Shown here in pieces: positions 23,250-31,793 of a stretch of DNA of 42,882 nucleotides. This DNA is from Pseudomonadota bacterium (GTDB lineage: Bacteria > Myxococcota_A > Bradymonadia > UBA4248): positions 1 to 42,882 of the forward strand of contig JAFUEE010000002.1 in assembly GCA_017464085.1 (NCBI GenBank), written 5' to 3'. Positions within the stretch are counted from its first letter, which is position 1. The number at the start of each line of letters is the position of its first letter. The notes under the pieces were generated by a model, which had not been told where the DNA came from, ran no database searches, and saw only the letters and a program-made list of their open reading frames with translations. The position numbers were made by a program, and so were the translations under genes.

Positions 23250-26177
23250 ATGACAAAAAAATACTTGAGCATACTCAGCATACTGACCGCAGCCCTTTGC
23301 TTTTCGGCTTGCGATGATGATAAAAACCAGAAACCAGAAGACCCGATCGTGGAACCGGATCCGCCCGATCCCGTCGATAATGACTGCGAAACCATCGGCT
23401 GCGGCGCCGGCAGATACTGCCACGAGCACAAATGCATGGATCCCGTCGAAGCAGGACAGCCCTGCCTTGAAGACGTGCCCTGTGCCAGCGGCCTGACCTG
23501 TCAGGACGGCAAATGCGCCAAATCGCAGGAAGACACCTCGTGCAAAACCCAGGGATGCCCGTTCGGATTCTGCGACGGCGTCAAGTGCGTCACAGAAATT
23601 GACGACGGCAAAGCCTGCGTCGACGGCATCCCCTGCAAAGAAGGCTCTCACTGCGCCAATGGCGTATGCACTCCGGACCTCGGCGAAGGGGAAGCCTGCC
23701 AGAAAGAAGACGAATGCAGCGACGGCTTGAACTGCCTGCTCAATGTCTGCCGCAAGCCGCTGACCAAAGGCGATTCCTGCGCCGGCGAACTCGAATTCTA
23801 CTGCCCTATTCCGCTGACATGCGCCAACGAGCACTGCGCCGAGTTCGTCTCTTTGGGAAGCGCCTGCGATGACCTCAATATCTGCGATTCCGGCAACTGC
23901 ATCGACGGCACCTGCAAGCCACCGGCAGAACTCGGCGAATCCTGCGACGAGACACATGCCTGCGGCGCCGAACTGGCCTGCCAGGACGGCAAATGCCTCA
24001 GGACTTATGGCACATGCAAGATCAACAGCGACTGCGCCGCAGACAGCTATTGCTGCACCATGCCGGCCTGCGACACGCCCAATGTCTGCTTTGCATACGG
24101 CGAAGGCCCCGGCGGCGAATATAACAACCAGTGCCGCTTCAACCTCAAACCCGGCATCTTTGAGGCCGCCGTTCAGTGCGAATGGCACGACCCGGGCAAC
24201 GATGTTCCCAAGGCAAACCAGATCATGTCCACCATCATGGCCGCCGATCTGCCCTTTGATTCAGGCACCGCAGTCGAACTCGTCGCTGTCACCTTCGACG
24301 ATACCAAAGCCAAAGAAACGACCGCGCTCCGCATCTTCAACGGCGAAACGTGCGAACTCCTGCAGACCATCGAGAACAAAGAAATCTTCAATAGCGCCAA
24401 CCCGGCACTTGCCGATATCGATAACGATGGCATCATCGAGATTGTCGCGCCGCTCAACGGCAAAGGCGCCGTCGCTTACCATTGGAATGCACAGACCAGC
24501 AAATATGAGCATTTCTGGAACTCCGATGGCTGCGATCCTGATGCTTTCTGGGGCGGTCCGAGCATCCACGATATCAACAACGACGGCATCCCCGAAGTCA
24601 TCGTCGACTGGGCCGTCTTTGACGGAAAGACAGGCAAATGCCTCAACACCGCATCCAACCAGGTCAATGTGGCCACCGACTCCAACTCATGGGGACGCAT
24701 CCCCATCCTCGCGGATCTCGATGGCGACGGCAATATCGAGCTCGCTTCCACGAAACTCTGGCGCTGGAACACCGAAAATAACGCCTGGGATCCGGTGCCC
24801 GATTCGTATGACTTCGGCTTCACCTTCGGGTATGCCGACTTTGGCACCCCGAACGACGACGGCACGTTTGACTTCACAAAACTCGACGGCAAAGCCGAAA
24901 TCGTCGCCACAGGCACGGATTACCTCAGGGTTTATGCGTTCCCAGGCAAAATGATTCTCGAATCAAAACTCACGGTCACGCTCGGCGCACCGAATATCGG
25001 CGATTTCGATGGCGACGGCCTGCCTGAAATCGGCGTCGCCGGCAAAGACAGCTACTATGTCGTCGACCCCGGCTGCGGCAATCAGAAAGCAGCTTGCGAA
25101 AATGACGAAAAACACGTCCTCTGGTCGAGCAAATCGCAGGATAACTCCTCCGGCGTGACCGGATCCTCGATCTTCGACTTCGACAGTGACGGCAAAACCG
25201 AAGTCATCTATGGCGACGAATGCTTTACGCGCATCTACGACGGCCTCACGGGCGAAATCGTTTTCTCAAGCGCAAGAACGTCGAACACAGCCTTTGAAAA
25301 CCCGACCATCATAGACCCAGATCGCGACATGAGCGCCGAAATCGTCATCGGCTCGGACAGCTTCGAAATCAAAGTCCCCTGCCCCGAAGTCGACAACATG
25401 CACCACGGTGTCAAATGCATCGATGACGAAGACTGCTATTCCAACAAATGCGTCGATGGCTATTGCAGATGTCAGGCTGACAACGAGTGCAACTGGCAGA
25501 CGGATGCCAAAGGCAACATCCTCAACGAATACAAATGCACCGATCCGCTTGCGCCCCAAAAAGCCGAAGACGGAAAAGTCTGCCGCGCAAGACATACTTC
25601 TGGCGTCAAACAGCCCGGTTTCCGCATCCTCCGAGACCGTCTCGACCGCTGGGCTTCCGCTCGCCCAATCTGGACGCAGCATGCTTATGCCGTCACGCAT
25701 ATCAACAATGACGGCTCTATCCCGAAGACCAGCGAATGGAAACAGAACTTCACCGATCCCAAGATGAACAATTTCCGCCAGAACAGCAACGGCGATCTCG
25801 AAGCCGGTTTTGCACCCGACATCACGGGCCGCTTCATCGAAGACAACGTCTGCGGCAAAGACGAAAACGGCAAATACATCATCCAGGGTTATCTCTGCAA
25901 CCGTGGGCGCAAAGATGTCGGCTCAAAGCTGCCTGCCACGTTCTATCAGGGCGATCCCTCCGAAGGCAAGATTCTCTGCACCTCTTATACGGATTCCAAC
26001 GTCCCCGCAGGTTCTGATGGCTGCCGCTATGTCAAATGCGAGATGGAAAACCTCGTCACCGGCAAGCTCACGATGGTTGTCAATGATGACGGCAAGGGCG
26101 GACGCACGACCGTCGAATGTGACACCAATAACAACACGGACACGATCGAAATCACAAAGTGCACGATCGTCAACTGA
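23250..26177 (+). CDS. Large surface lipoprotein, paralogue of the preceding gene
   Basis: A strong GGAGG lies about 7 bases before the ATG. The signal peptide ends in F-S-A-C (residues 18-21), a usable though not ideal lipobox. The order of parts matches the upstream gene: Cys-rich units (CETIGCGAGRYC, then CADLTC-like blocks), about six FG-GAP-type units (ALADIDNDGIIEIVAP, IGDFDGDGLPEIGVAG), a second Cys-rich stretch, then the CARDB-like tail. Several blocks are nearly unchanged between the paralogues (SSIFDFDSDGKTEVIYGDEC, MTIVVNDDG-like end, CTIVN at the C-terminus), while the N-terminal Cys-rich region differs most. This pattern fits tandem duplication followed by divergence of the outward-facing part. 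Length is 975 aa. Function is inferred, as for the neighbour. Confidence 0.9.
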   Translation: MTKKYLSILSILTAALCFSACDDDKNQKPEDPIVEPDPPDPVDNDCETIGCGAGRYCHEHKCMDPVEAGQPCLEDVPCASGLTCQDGKCAKSQEDTSCKTQGCPFGFCDGVKCVTEIDDGKACVDGIPCKEGSHCANGVCTPDLGEGEACQKEDECSDGLNCLLNVCRKPLTKGDSCAGELEFYCPIPLTCANEHCAEFVSLGSACDDLNICDSGNCIDGTCKPPAELGESCDETHACGAELACQDGKCLRTYGTCKINSDCAADSYCCTMPACDTPNVCFAYGEGPGGEYNNQCRFNLKPGIFEAAVQCEWHDPGNDVPKANQIMSTIMAADLPFDSGTAVELVAVTFDDTKAKETTALRIFNGETCELLQTIENKEIFNSANPALADIDNDGIIEIVAPLNGKGAVAYHWNAQTSKYEHFWNSDGCDPDAFWGGPSIHDINNDGIPEVIVDWAVFDGKTGKCLNTASNQVNVATDSNSWGRIPILADLDGDGNIELASTKLWRWNTENNAWDPVPDSYDFGFTFGYADFGTPNDDGTFDFTKLDGKAEIVATGTDYLRVYAFPGKMILESKLTVTLGAPNIGDFDGDGLPEIGVAGKDSYYVVDPGCGNQKAACENDEKHVLWSSKSQDNSSGVTGSSIFDFDSDGKTEVIYGDECFTRIYDGLTGEIVFSSARTSNTAFENPTIIDPDRDMSAEIVIGSDSFEIKVPCPEVDNMHHGVKCIDDEDCYSNKCVDGYCRCQADNECNWQTDAKGNILNEYKCTDPLAPQKAEDGKVCRARHTSGVKQPGFRILRDRLDRWASARPIWTQHAYAVTHINNDGSIPKTSEWKQNFTDPKMNNFRQNSNGDLEAGFAPDITGRFIEDNVCGKDENGKYIIQGYLCNRGRKDVGSKLPATFYQGDPSEGKILCTSYTDSNVPAGSDGCRYVKCEMENLVTGKLTMVVNDDGKGGRTTVECDTNNNTDTIEITKCTIVN

Positions 26178-26186
26178 CAGCTGACT

Positions 26187-26217
26187 CGGGAAAGGGAACC
26201 AGCAGTTTCCTTTCCCG
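26187..26217 (+). repeat. Stem-loop after the second large lipoprotein
   Basis: CGGGAAAGGGAAC and GTTTCCTTTCCCG form a 13-bp stem with one G-T pair, 10 bases after the stop. It may protect the 3' end or terminate transcription, but no T-tract follows. Another small hairpin, ATGAGGG/CCCTCAT, lies at 26272-26290. The rest of 26218-26548 shows no gene I can support. Confidence 0.5.
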
Positions 26218-26548
26218 CAACAAGCGAACCCCCAAATCATAGCCTCAGGCGCAAGCCCAGCCTCAGAAATGATGAGGGTTCCCCCCTCATAAATTTATAG
26301 CTGTGTTCAACGTCTGTGGATTGAAATACAAGGCAGCAGGCAATAGAAGGCAGTCGTAGTGCGCATGATAAAGGCAATGGTTTTTATGCGGAAAGACTAT
26401 CGATGCTCGATTGCCGATATACATGGCATTGGGAGCCATATCCACGCTTGTTGAACAGAGAGCCTAATTTATCGGCGATGTCTGCACCAGGGGGTATGCT
26501 GTCGCTCGCAGGTTTTGCTGCGTCCGATACACTCCGCGATCATCAAGC

Positions 26549-26580
26549 AAAAAAAAGCCTGTACCGAAGTACAGGCTTCA
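26549..26580 (-). terminator. Rho-independent terminator of the spike gene
   Basis: On the minus strand AAGCCTGTAC, loop TTCG, GTACAGGCTT is followed by T8. This is a textbook stem with a UUCG tetraloop, 20 bases after the stop of the 26598-27455 gene. Confidence 0.92.
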
Positions 26581-26597
26581 AACGCACAAAGAGAAGC

Positions 26598-27455
26598 TTA
26601 CGGGTTGAGATCGATGGTCGCGCCTTTGAGGGTCATCTTGGCAGATGCCGTAATATCCGTCGACGCATCTGACTTGGAATTGAGCTTATTGCATTTCATA
26701 TCGAGATTCTTTCCAGCCTTGATGGAAACATTCTTCTCGGCCTCAAGCTCGAAATTCTTGCATTCCATACGGATCAATTCTTTTGCCTTGATGAGGATAT
26801 CGCCCGTATCTGTTTCAAGGGTAATCTTTTTGTTGACGGTATCAATTTCCAGCCACTGCTTCTGATCTTTATCATATAGGCGAATGCGCTCACTGCCATC
26901 GGCATCGTCGATATAGAGCTCAGCTGATTTTGCAGAGCGGATGGAAACGCCGCCATTGCCTTCTTTATCGACGAAAGCCAGACTGTGGCCCATGCGCGAA
27001 CGGAAGAAGCGGAAGTTATTCTCCCCGCCCTGCTGATTGTTGGGGACATCCACTTCAGTCTGATCGGGAGAATAGGTAAGCTTTCTCGGGGAACTTTTTT
27101 CGCCGTTCCAGAGCGAACCGACGATGATCGGGCGGCCGAAATCGCCTTCTTCGAAGACGACCATGACTTCATCATCGATTTCAGGAAGCCAGACACCACC
27201 CATATCGCCGCCAGTCATCAGGGAGGTGATACGTGCCCAATGGCTCTGGACTTTGGATTCGCTACCATCGGATGTGGTATCTTTGGCGTACTGGTCAGAC
27301 AGCCAAGGGAACGATACGCGGACGCGATAACGATCCTCGGGATCGACATTGTCGACGACCTTTGCGATCATGCCGCCCTGCATACGGGATTCACCCGAAC
27401 GCCCCTGGTGACTCTCATTCAACATTTCTCTAATGACTTTTCCTACCGATGCCAT
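26598..27455 (-). CDS. gp5/VgrG-type spike protein (baseplate protein V-like)
   Basis: Such proteins form the trimeric spike that tips the tube of phage tails, type VI secretion and extracellular contractile injection systems. Residues about 25-125 are the gp5 OB-fold: GMIAKVVDNVDPEDRYRVRV, FPWLSDQY, SHWARITSLMTGGDMGGVWL, PEIDDEVMVVFEEGDFGRP and GSLWNG. The remaining residues are a repetitive beta-needle (ITLETDTGDILIKAKELIRM, NVSIKAGKNLDMK) ending in TIDLNP, typical of the needle C-terminus. At 285 aa it lacks the gpD/gp27-like N-terminal domain of full VgrG proteins. GAGGG precedes the ATG. A promoter lies at 27511-27540 and a strong terminator follows, so it is a single-gene unit. The ATPase at 11629-13911 could belong to the same machine. 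Confidence 0.9.
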   Translation of the reverse strand: MASVGKVIREMLNESHQGRSGESRMQGGMIAKVVDNVDPEDRYRVRVSFPWLSDQYAKDTTSDGSESKVQSHWARITSLMTGGDMGGVWLPEIDDEVMVVFEEGDFGRPIIVGSLWNGEKSSPRKLTYSPDQTEVDVPNNQQGGENNFRFFRSRMGHSLAFVDKEGNGGVSIRSAKSAELYIDDADGSERIRLYDKDQKQWLEIDTVNKKITLETDTGDILIKAKELIRMECKNFELEAEKNVSIKAGKNLDMKCNKLNSKSDASTDITASAKMTLKGATIDLNP

Positions 27456-27510
27456 AACTCATTCCCTCATGGTTTAGAAGTTTACAAGACAAACAACACG
27501 CCATGGTGCG

Positions 27511-27540
27511 ATATTAGCAAGATTTATTCCGTGCGGTCAA
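27511..27540 (-). promoter_or_regulatory. Promoter of the spike gene
   Basis: On the minus strand TTGACC (27540-27535), an 18-bp spacer, and TAATAT (27516-27511), with TG one base before the -10 (extended -10). It lies 55 bases upstream of the spike ATG. Confidence 0.55.
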
Positions 27541-27622
27541 TATGCGAAAATAACCTTATTTATCATGGCCTCTTGCCTTTGCCAGCATCTGCAACGGCGT
27601 CAAGTGGAGACTTTCAACCCCA

Positions 27623-28615
27623 CTAAAAATTCATGTGAATGCCCATGGCAACCCCATCCTGCGACGGGCTGACATAAGCACTCACATCCGTCATTTCGAC
27701 ACGCTCCTTGCCCCAGACATGATTCAAGATTGCCAGCACTGCGCCCGTTGCTGCCACAGCACCGCCAATACCCACAAAAGTCCCCATCAAGGCATTGCCG
27801 GTCTTTACCCGGCTCATGGCCTTATCTCGCTCGGCAGATAAATCCTCAAATTCCTGAGGGGTCTTGGCCGCTGAAGCCTTGTATGCAAAATCCTGCTCTT
27901 CATATTTTGCGTTGTGCGCCATCGCCAAAAAGCCCATGCCGCCTGCAACCAGCGCAAGACCGCCCCCTATCAGCCCCCAATACAGGTGCGGGCTGAACGT
28001 CTCTTTCATATAATAGGTATGCTCTTCCTTGACGACTTTTTCGATCTCGACCTGCTCCACATCAAACGCGAGATGAATGCGCTGCTCCTTGCTGCCATTC
28101 ACCGCCTTGTGCTTCACTTCTTTCGTCTTACCTTTGGCATCCACGAGCTTGACCACATGTTCCCCCGGGGAGAACGAGTACGCGCGCTCCCAGCATGCTG
28201 CCACACGCTCCCCATCAATCAGGACATAACCGCCTGCAGGAATTTCGCAATCCAGATAGACTTTCTGCCAGTCACCGCACGAAGCAATCTCATCGTATGC
28301 CTTGACCGCCCGCTGATAGATCGGATTTTTTTCCGGCAGATTATAGGTGACCATCACCTCCGTGTAATAATGCTGCGCATCGACACACTGATTGAGCCGC
28401 TGATATGCTCGCCCTAGAGAATAATCGACTTCGGGACCTGCAAACTGAACCCGGAGCTCCAGATACTGCCTGAGCGCCTCCCCGAGATCGACTTTCGTCA
28501 TTGCGGCCGCATCAGCCATACGCCTTTTAAATTCCTCCATATCCTGGGCTTGGGCGTTCGACGCAAAGGCACAAAACGCAAGGACTGAACACATCAGCGG
28601 CTTCAGAAATCTCAT
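27623..28615 (-). CDS. TPR/PEGA-type membrane protein
   Basis: The ATG at 28615 is chosen because GGAGGAG lies about 6 bases upstream; the frame opens earlier. A signal peptide (MRFLKPLMCSVLAFCAFASN, then AQAQ) is followed by a TPR-like helical region (residues about 45-100, YSLGRAYQRLNQCVDAQHYY). A PEGA-like beta domain follows near 120-165 (CEIPAGGYVLIDGERVAACW, then FSPGEHVVKLVDAKG). Two hydrophobic helices come next (HLYWGLIGGGLALVAGGMGF near 210-232, and LMGTFVGIGGAVAATGAVLA near 275-300). PEGA proteins with this build are common in Myxococcota envelopes and are thought to bind surface or wall components. It is 167 bp upstream of the spike gene on the same strand, but that gene has its own promoter. 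Confidence 0.85.
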   Translation of the reverse strand: MRFLKPLMCSVLAFCAFASNAQAQDMEEFKRRMADAAAMTKVDLGEALRQYLELRVQFAGPEVDYSLGRAYQRLNQCVDAQHYYTEVMVTYNLPEKNPIYQRAVKAYDEIASCGDWQKVYLDCEIPAGGYVLIDGERVAACWERAYSFSPGEHVVKLVDAKGKTKEVKHKAVNGSKEQRIHLAFDVEQVEIEKVVKEEHTYYMKETFSPHLYWGLIGGGLALVAGGMGFLAMAHNAKYEEQDFAYKASAAKTPQEFEDLSAERDKAMSRVKTGNALMGTFVGIGGAVAATGAVLAILNHVWGKERVEMTDVSAYVSPSQDGVAMGIHMNF

Positions 28616-28744
28616 TATGCTCTCCTCCATAGCTCGCAAAGCGCGCACTAAACACCTCGATAGCATCTCACATATTTGTAAATCTTGCAAAAAACTTATC
28701 TCATTTTCGCATATTTATTTTCGCGCGCCCCAAAGCCATGCAAC

Positions 28745-28917
28745 GCGCGGCGTATGCGCAGCAAAGCCGCGCCAAAACGCGGCGTATGAAATAGCCGCGT
28801 CCAGAAGTAAAGACATCAAAAAAAACGTCGCCGATCGTCACGTGGAACGTCTCTGATGTAAAGACGTTCCGTGGAACGTCTCTGACAAAATAGGCCGTAT
28901 GCCCAACAGGCATACGG
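28745..28917. repeat. Hairpin cluster in the 28616-28982 gap
   Basis: 28745-28772 is a degenerate member of the bulged family: outer GCGCGGC/GCCGCGC is intact, but the inner arm TATGC faces GCAAA instead of GCATA. 28777-28800 is the minimal intact member: outer ACGCGGC, bulged G, inner TAT, loop GAA, ATA, GCCGCGT. 28862-28881 is AGACGTTCC GT GGAACGTCT, and the 16-mer CGTGGAACGTCTCTGA occurs twice (28841 and 28870). 28895-28917 pairs CCGTATGCC with GGCATACGG without a bulge. It lies past the stop of the 28983-30407 gene, followed on that strand by CCTATTTTG, and could weakly terminate it. Confidence 0.7.
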
Positions 28918-28982
28918 TTTTACGAAATACAGCGCCCAAAAGCGCCATCTGAGCGGCCGGCAAACTGGCCGGCACACGCCCA

Positions 28983-30407
28983 TTATTTACAGCCAGTCCC
29001 TGCCGAATTGCAGCCATTGTTGCACTGCGAGTAGTTTTCATAATCCGTGATATAGAGCAGCTTGCCATCGACATCCGTGCAGACCTGATTGAGCAGGAAA
29101 CCCGCACCATTCTGCGTCAAGCAGAGCGGAGTCGTATCGCCGGCTTTCGAGCAGGTCTCGCTGCACTCGATGTAATTGTCGGAATCGAGCACGCACGTGG
29201 AACTCGCGGATTCGGCCTTGCAGGCCTCGGCGCAGGTCTGGCCGCCCTGAACCTTGCAATCCGACGGGCAAAGCGTGTATGTCACCCCAGTCTGCCCAGA
29301 ACCAGAACCAGAACCGGAACCATCCATCGTGCAGGAGGCCTCATAATTGCCAGTTGTCTGGTTCTGGCTCGATTTGCAGTCCGCAGCGGAACATGCCTCG
29401 ACGACGACCTTGCCCTGGCTGTTGCATGAAAGCTTCTTGTCCTTGTCCGCGCAGAATCCTGACGCATAAGCGGCCGGGAAGATGCCATTGACACCGCTGT
29501 CACCCGTGAGACAGGCATAGAGATCAAATGTCATGTCCTCATAGCAGGCTTCCCCATAGGTCATGAAGTAGCCGACTTCATCCGCCTTGCATGTCTCGGA
29601 TACACAGCCGATCACGCCATATTCCTCGACCGTATCGCAGGTGCTGCCATTCTCGCAGGTCTCGACAATGACATACTTCTTGCTGTTGTTGCACACGAAC
29701 GCATTGTCCTCGCAGCAGAGCACATCGCCGGCTGCATTGCAGGCATCGCCTTCCGACGGGCAGGCAGGTTTCGTCGTGCACGCGCCGTTGATGCAGGCAT
29801 CCGCGCCAGGCTGGTTGCACACGGACACTGTCCGCCACTCGCCATTCTCACACTTCTGAACAGCTTCATCTGCCGCACAGCGCGTCGCGCCTTCCTTGCA
29901 TGCACCCTCGCTCACGCATTCGCCAGCCTTGCATGTCTTGCCCGCGCCACAGGGCGAATCAACCCACGCATTGTTCGAGCATACCTGATGCGCGCCCGTC
30001 GCCGTGCAACGCTGCGCACCCTGATTGCACACGACATCCGGCGCCACTGACGTCGGATCGCAATACGCGCCGTTCGGACCGTTCGCGCATGAAAGCGCGC
30101 CGCAGTCCGTCGTCGCATACGTCCACTTCGATTCGCTGCAGTATTTCACCATGTGCTCCCCAGCGCAGACAGGCTTCGTCGTGTTCGGATCGCATTCAAG
30201 CGGCGACACGCACACGCCGCTGCTGCATGTACGCCCGCTCGGGCAAGGCAGCGACACATATTCGCCATTAATGCACTCCTGACGGACACCATTCGCACTG
30301 CAGATGCGCTGACCATCTGTACAGGACGCCTTATCATCGTTATCATCATTGCATGAGGCGCAACAAAGTGCTGCCAACATCGCTATAACAGTCCATGTCT
30401 TTTTCAT
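28983..30407 (-). CDS. Cysteine-rich lipoprotein
   Basis: The ATG at 30407 is chosen for GGAG at 7-base spacing; a GTG four codons upstream is in frame. The lipobox C-A-S-C lies at residues 16-19. The mature protein has about eight Cys-rich units of the type C-x3-xRC-x5-xxC-xNGxW-x-C-x4-C-x2-GxC (for example GAQRCTATGAHQVCSNNAW, then CGAGKTCKAGEC). These resemble Myxococcus-type cysteine-rich repeats. A Gly-Ser linker (GSGSGSG) near residue 370 separates a C-terminal Cys-rich block. There is no propeller, unlike the 19891 and 23250 proteins. It is probably surface exposed, with disulphides formed after export. Partner and ligand are unknown. Confidence 0.88.
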   Translation of the reverse strand: MKKTWTVIAMLAALCCASCNDDNDDKASCTDGQRICSANGVRQECINGEYVSLPCPSGRTCSSGVCVSPLECDPNTTKPVCAGEHMVKYCSESKWTYATTDCGALSCANGPNGAYCDPTSVAPDVVCNQGAQRCTATGAHQVCSNNAWVDSPCGAGKTCKAGECVSEGACKEGATRCAADEAVQKCENGEWRTVSVCNQPGADACINGACTTKPACPSEGDACNAAGDVLCCEDNAFVCNNSKKYVIVETCENGSTCDTVEEYGVIGCVSETCKADEVGYFMTYGEACYEDMTFDLYACLTGDSGVNGIFPAAYASGFCADKDKKLSCNSQGKVVVEACSAADCKSSQNQTTGNYEASCTMDGSGSGSGSGQTGVTYTLCPSDCKVQGGQTCAEACKAESASSTCVLDSDNYIECSETCSKAGDTTPLCLTQNGAGFLLNQVCTDVDGKLLYITDYENYSQCNNGCNSAGTGCK

Positions 30408-30506
30408 CGTTGTCTCCACTTCGCCTCTACGGCGTCTTCCATTTTATGTTTATTACTTGGGCTCGCGCTTCACACTTCGAAAAGCGCAATGCCGTTTCAC
30501 TCCTCT

Positions 30507-30535
30507 TTATGCCGCAAACTTCGCCTACTTTCAAC
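30507..30535 (-). promoter_or_regulatory. Candidate promoter of the 28983-30407 lipoprotein
   Basis: On the minus strand TTGAAA (30535-30530), a 17-bp spacer, and CATAAA (30512-30507), about 100 bases before the ATG. Confidence 0.35.
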
Positions 30536-30730
30536 TACATATCGTCGGGTTGTATAAAAAAAATATCATTTTAGAGCATTTTTTTGAATTTTAGACATCA
30601 CTTTCAGCCTTTTCCGCGCCATTCTGTGGATAAAATTCATCCATCTCCGCATCTCACCGCATCATTTACGCAAAAAATTCTATTCTGGCCACAAATGCCC
30701 ATCGCCATATCAGCCTTTTTTCTCTTGGCT

Positions 30731-30785
30731 GGGGGAAGACTCCCCCTGCGCGGCTATTTCGCACGCGAAATACGCCGCTACCCCC
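30731..30785 (-). repeat. Composite repeat: bulged hairpin flanked by G5/C5 arms (copy 1)
   Basis: On the minus strand it reads GGGGGTAGCGGCGTATTT, a short loop, AAATAGCCGCG, then AGGGGGAGTCTTCCCCC. The same arrangement in the opposite orientation is at 37138-37190. Its core at 30750-30778 is a family member with inner TATTTCGC. A separate hairpin TTGCGCGC GAC GCGCGCAA lies at 30805-30823. Otherwise 30536-31020 shows nothing I can name. Confidence 0.65.
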
Positions 30786-31020
30786 ACGCCTCTCCTCTAT
30801 GCTCTTGCGCGCGACGCGCGCAATGACAGTTGTACTCCCCACAATCTGTGATAAAACGCCCCCGGGCGCGCAAAGCGCAGCGCTCCCCTGACAACAACCT
30901 ACGCATAACGCCCGACAAATTGTCGATAAAACAAAATGCCGACAGGCTCCCACCAAATACGCATCATTCCAAACAAAATAACGCCCCCCCACACACATAG
31001 CCTTTCTTTAGGAAGGGGGT

Positions 31021-31066
31021 GTGGGGGAACCCCTTCTTTTGGCACAAAAGAAAGGGTTCCCCCCAC
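31021..31066. repeat. Long near-perfect hairpin upstream of the HAD gene
   Basis: GTGGGGGAACCCCTTCTTTT pairs with AAAAGAAAGGGTTCCCCCCAC around GGCAC, with one C-A mismatch and one extra base near the base. It lies 42 bases before the HAD start. It may belong to a wider intergenic repeat type, or act as a leader structure. Confidence 0.65.
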
Positions 31067-31107
31067 AAAACACCATCAAAAGAAGCATCAACCAAGGAGC
31101 ATTATTA

Positions 31108-31764
31108 ATGATAACACTCAAAGCAGCGCTGTTTGACCTCGACGGCGTCGTCTTCGACACCGAAGGACAATACACGGATTTTTATGGCGCCATCGGGCGA
31201 GAATTTGTTCCAGAAGAGCCCAATTTTGCGCAGCTCATCAAGGGACGGACGCTCAAAGAGATTTATGAAACCTGGTTTTCCGGCAAAAAGGAAATCCAGG
31301 CCCAGATTACGGAACGCCTCGATATTTTCGAGCGCAACATGGACTACAGATTTATTGCGGGCGTGCTCGATTTTATCACGATGATTCGCGCGGCAGGCGT
31401 GAAGACAGCAGTCGTCACGAGCAGCAACAAGCCCAAAATGGCAAGCGTGCTCGCAGCTCGCCCGGACATTCAGACGCTTTTTGACAGAATCCTTTCGGCA
31501 GAGGACTATGCCGCGAGCAAACCGGCCCCAGACGGCTATCTCAAAGGCGCGGAGGTGTTCGGCGCAGATCCGGCACAATGCGCAGTCTTCGAAGACAGCA
31601 TCAACGGCCTGCGCGCCGGAAGAGCCGCAGGATGCCTCGTTGTCGGTCTCACGACGACAAACCCTTATGATGCCGTCGCACAATATGCCGACATCATCGC
31701 CCCAGATTTTACGGCCCTCCTGGGTCACCCGCAGTTCGCCTGCGTTCTGCCAAAAACTCGCTAA
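31108..31764 (+). CDS. HAD-superfamily phosphatase/phosphomutase (beta-phosphoglucomutase-like)
   Basis: The ATG at 31108 has AAGGAG at 9-base spacing; an earlier in-frame start lies in the upstream hairpin and is rejected. Motif I is FDLDGVVFDTE with D10 and D12, motif II is VVTSSN, the Lys of motif III is in ASKPAPDGYLKGAE near residue 136, and motif IV is VFEDSINGLRAG near 160. The helical cap between motifs I and II places it in subfamily IA. These cytoplasmic enzymes hydrolyse or isomerise small phosphorylated metabolites, often sugar phosphates; the substrate cannot be read from the sequence. Length, 218 aa, is normal. It converges on the ferritin gene, with only 29 bases between the stops. 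Confidence 0.92.
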   Translation: MITLKAALFDLDGVVFDTEGQYTDFYGAIGREFVPEEPNFAQLIKGRTLKEIYETWFSGKKEIQAQITERLDIFERNMDYRFIAGVLDFITMIRAAGVKTAVVTSSNKPKMASVLAARPDIQTLFDRILSAEDYAASKPAPDGYLKGAEVFGADPAQCAVFEDSINGLRAGRAAGCLVVGLTTTNPYDAVAQYADIIAPDFTALLGHPQFACVLPKTR

Positions 31765-31793
31765 AAGCCTAGCGGAGATAGAAACGCGCCTGC

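Noticed and set aside
23214..24188. Minus-strand frame opposite the second large lipoprotein
   Set aside because: Ala/Val/Phe-rich shadow of Cys-rich repeats; no ribosome site or family match.
26218..26548. Possible gene or small RNA between the second large lipoprotein and the spike terminator
   Set aside because: The only frame found lacks a ribosome site and has no recognisable protein; no promoter-terminator pair on the plus strand was seen.
31021..31107. Extended N-terminus of the HAD protein
   Set aside because: The extension is translated from the hairpin; the ATG at 31108 has a proper ribosome site and gives the family's normal start.
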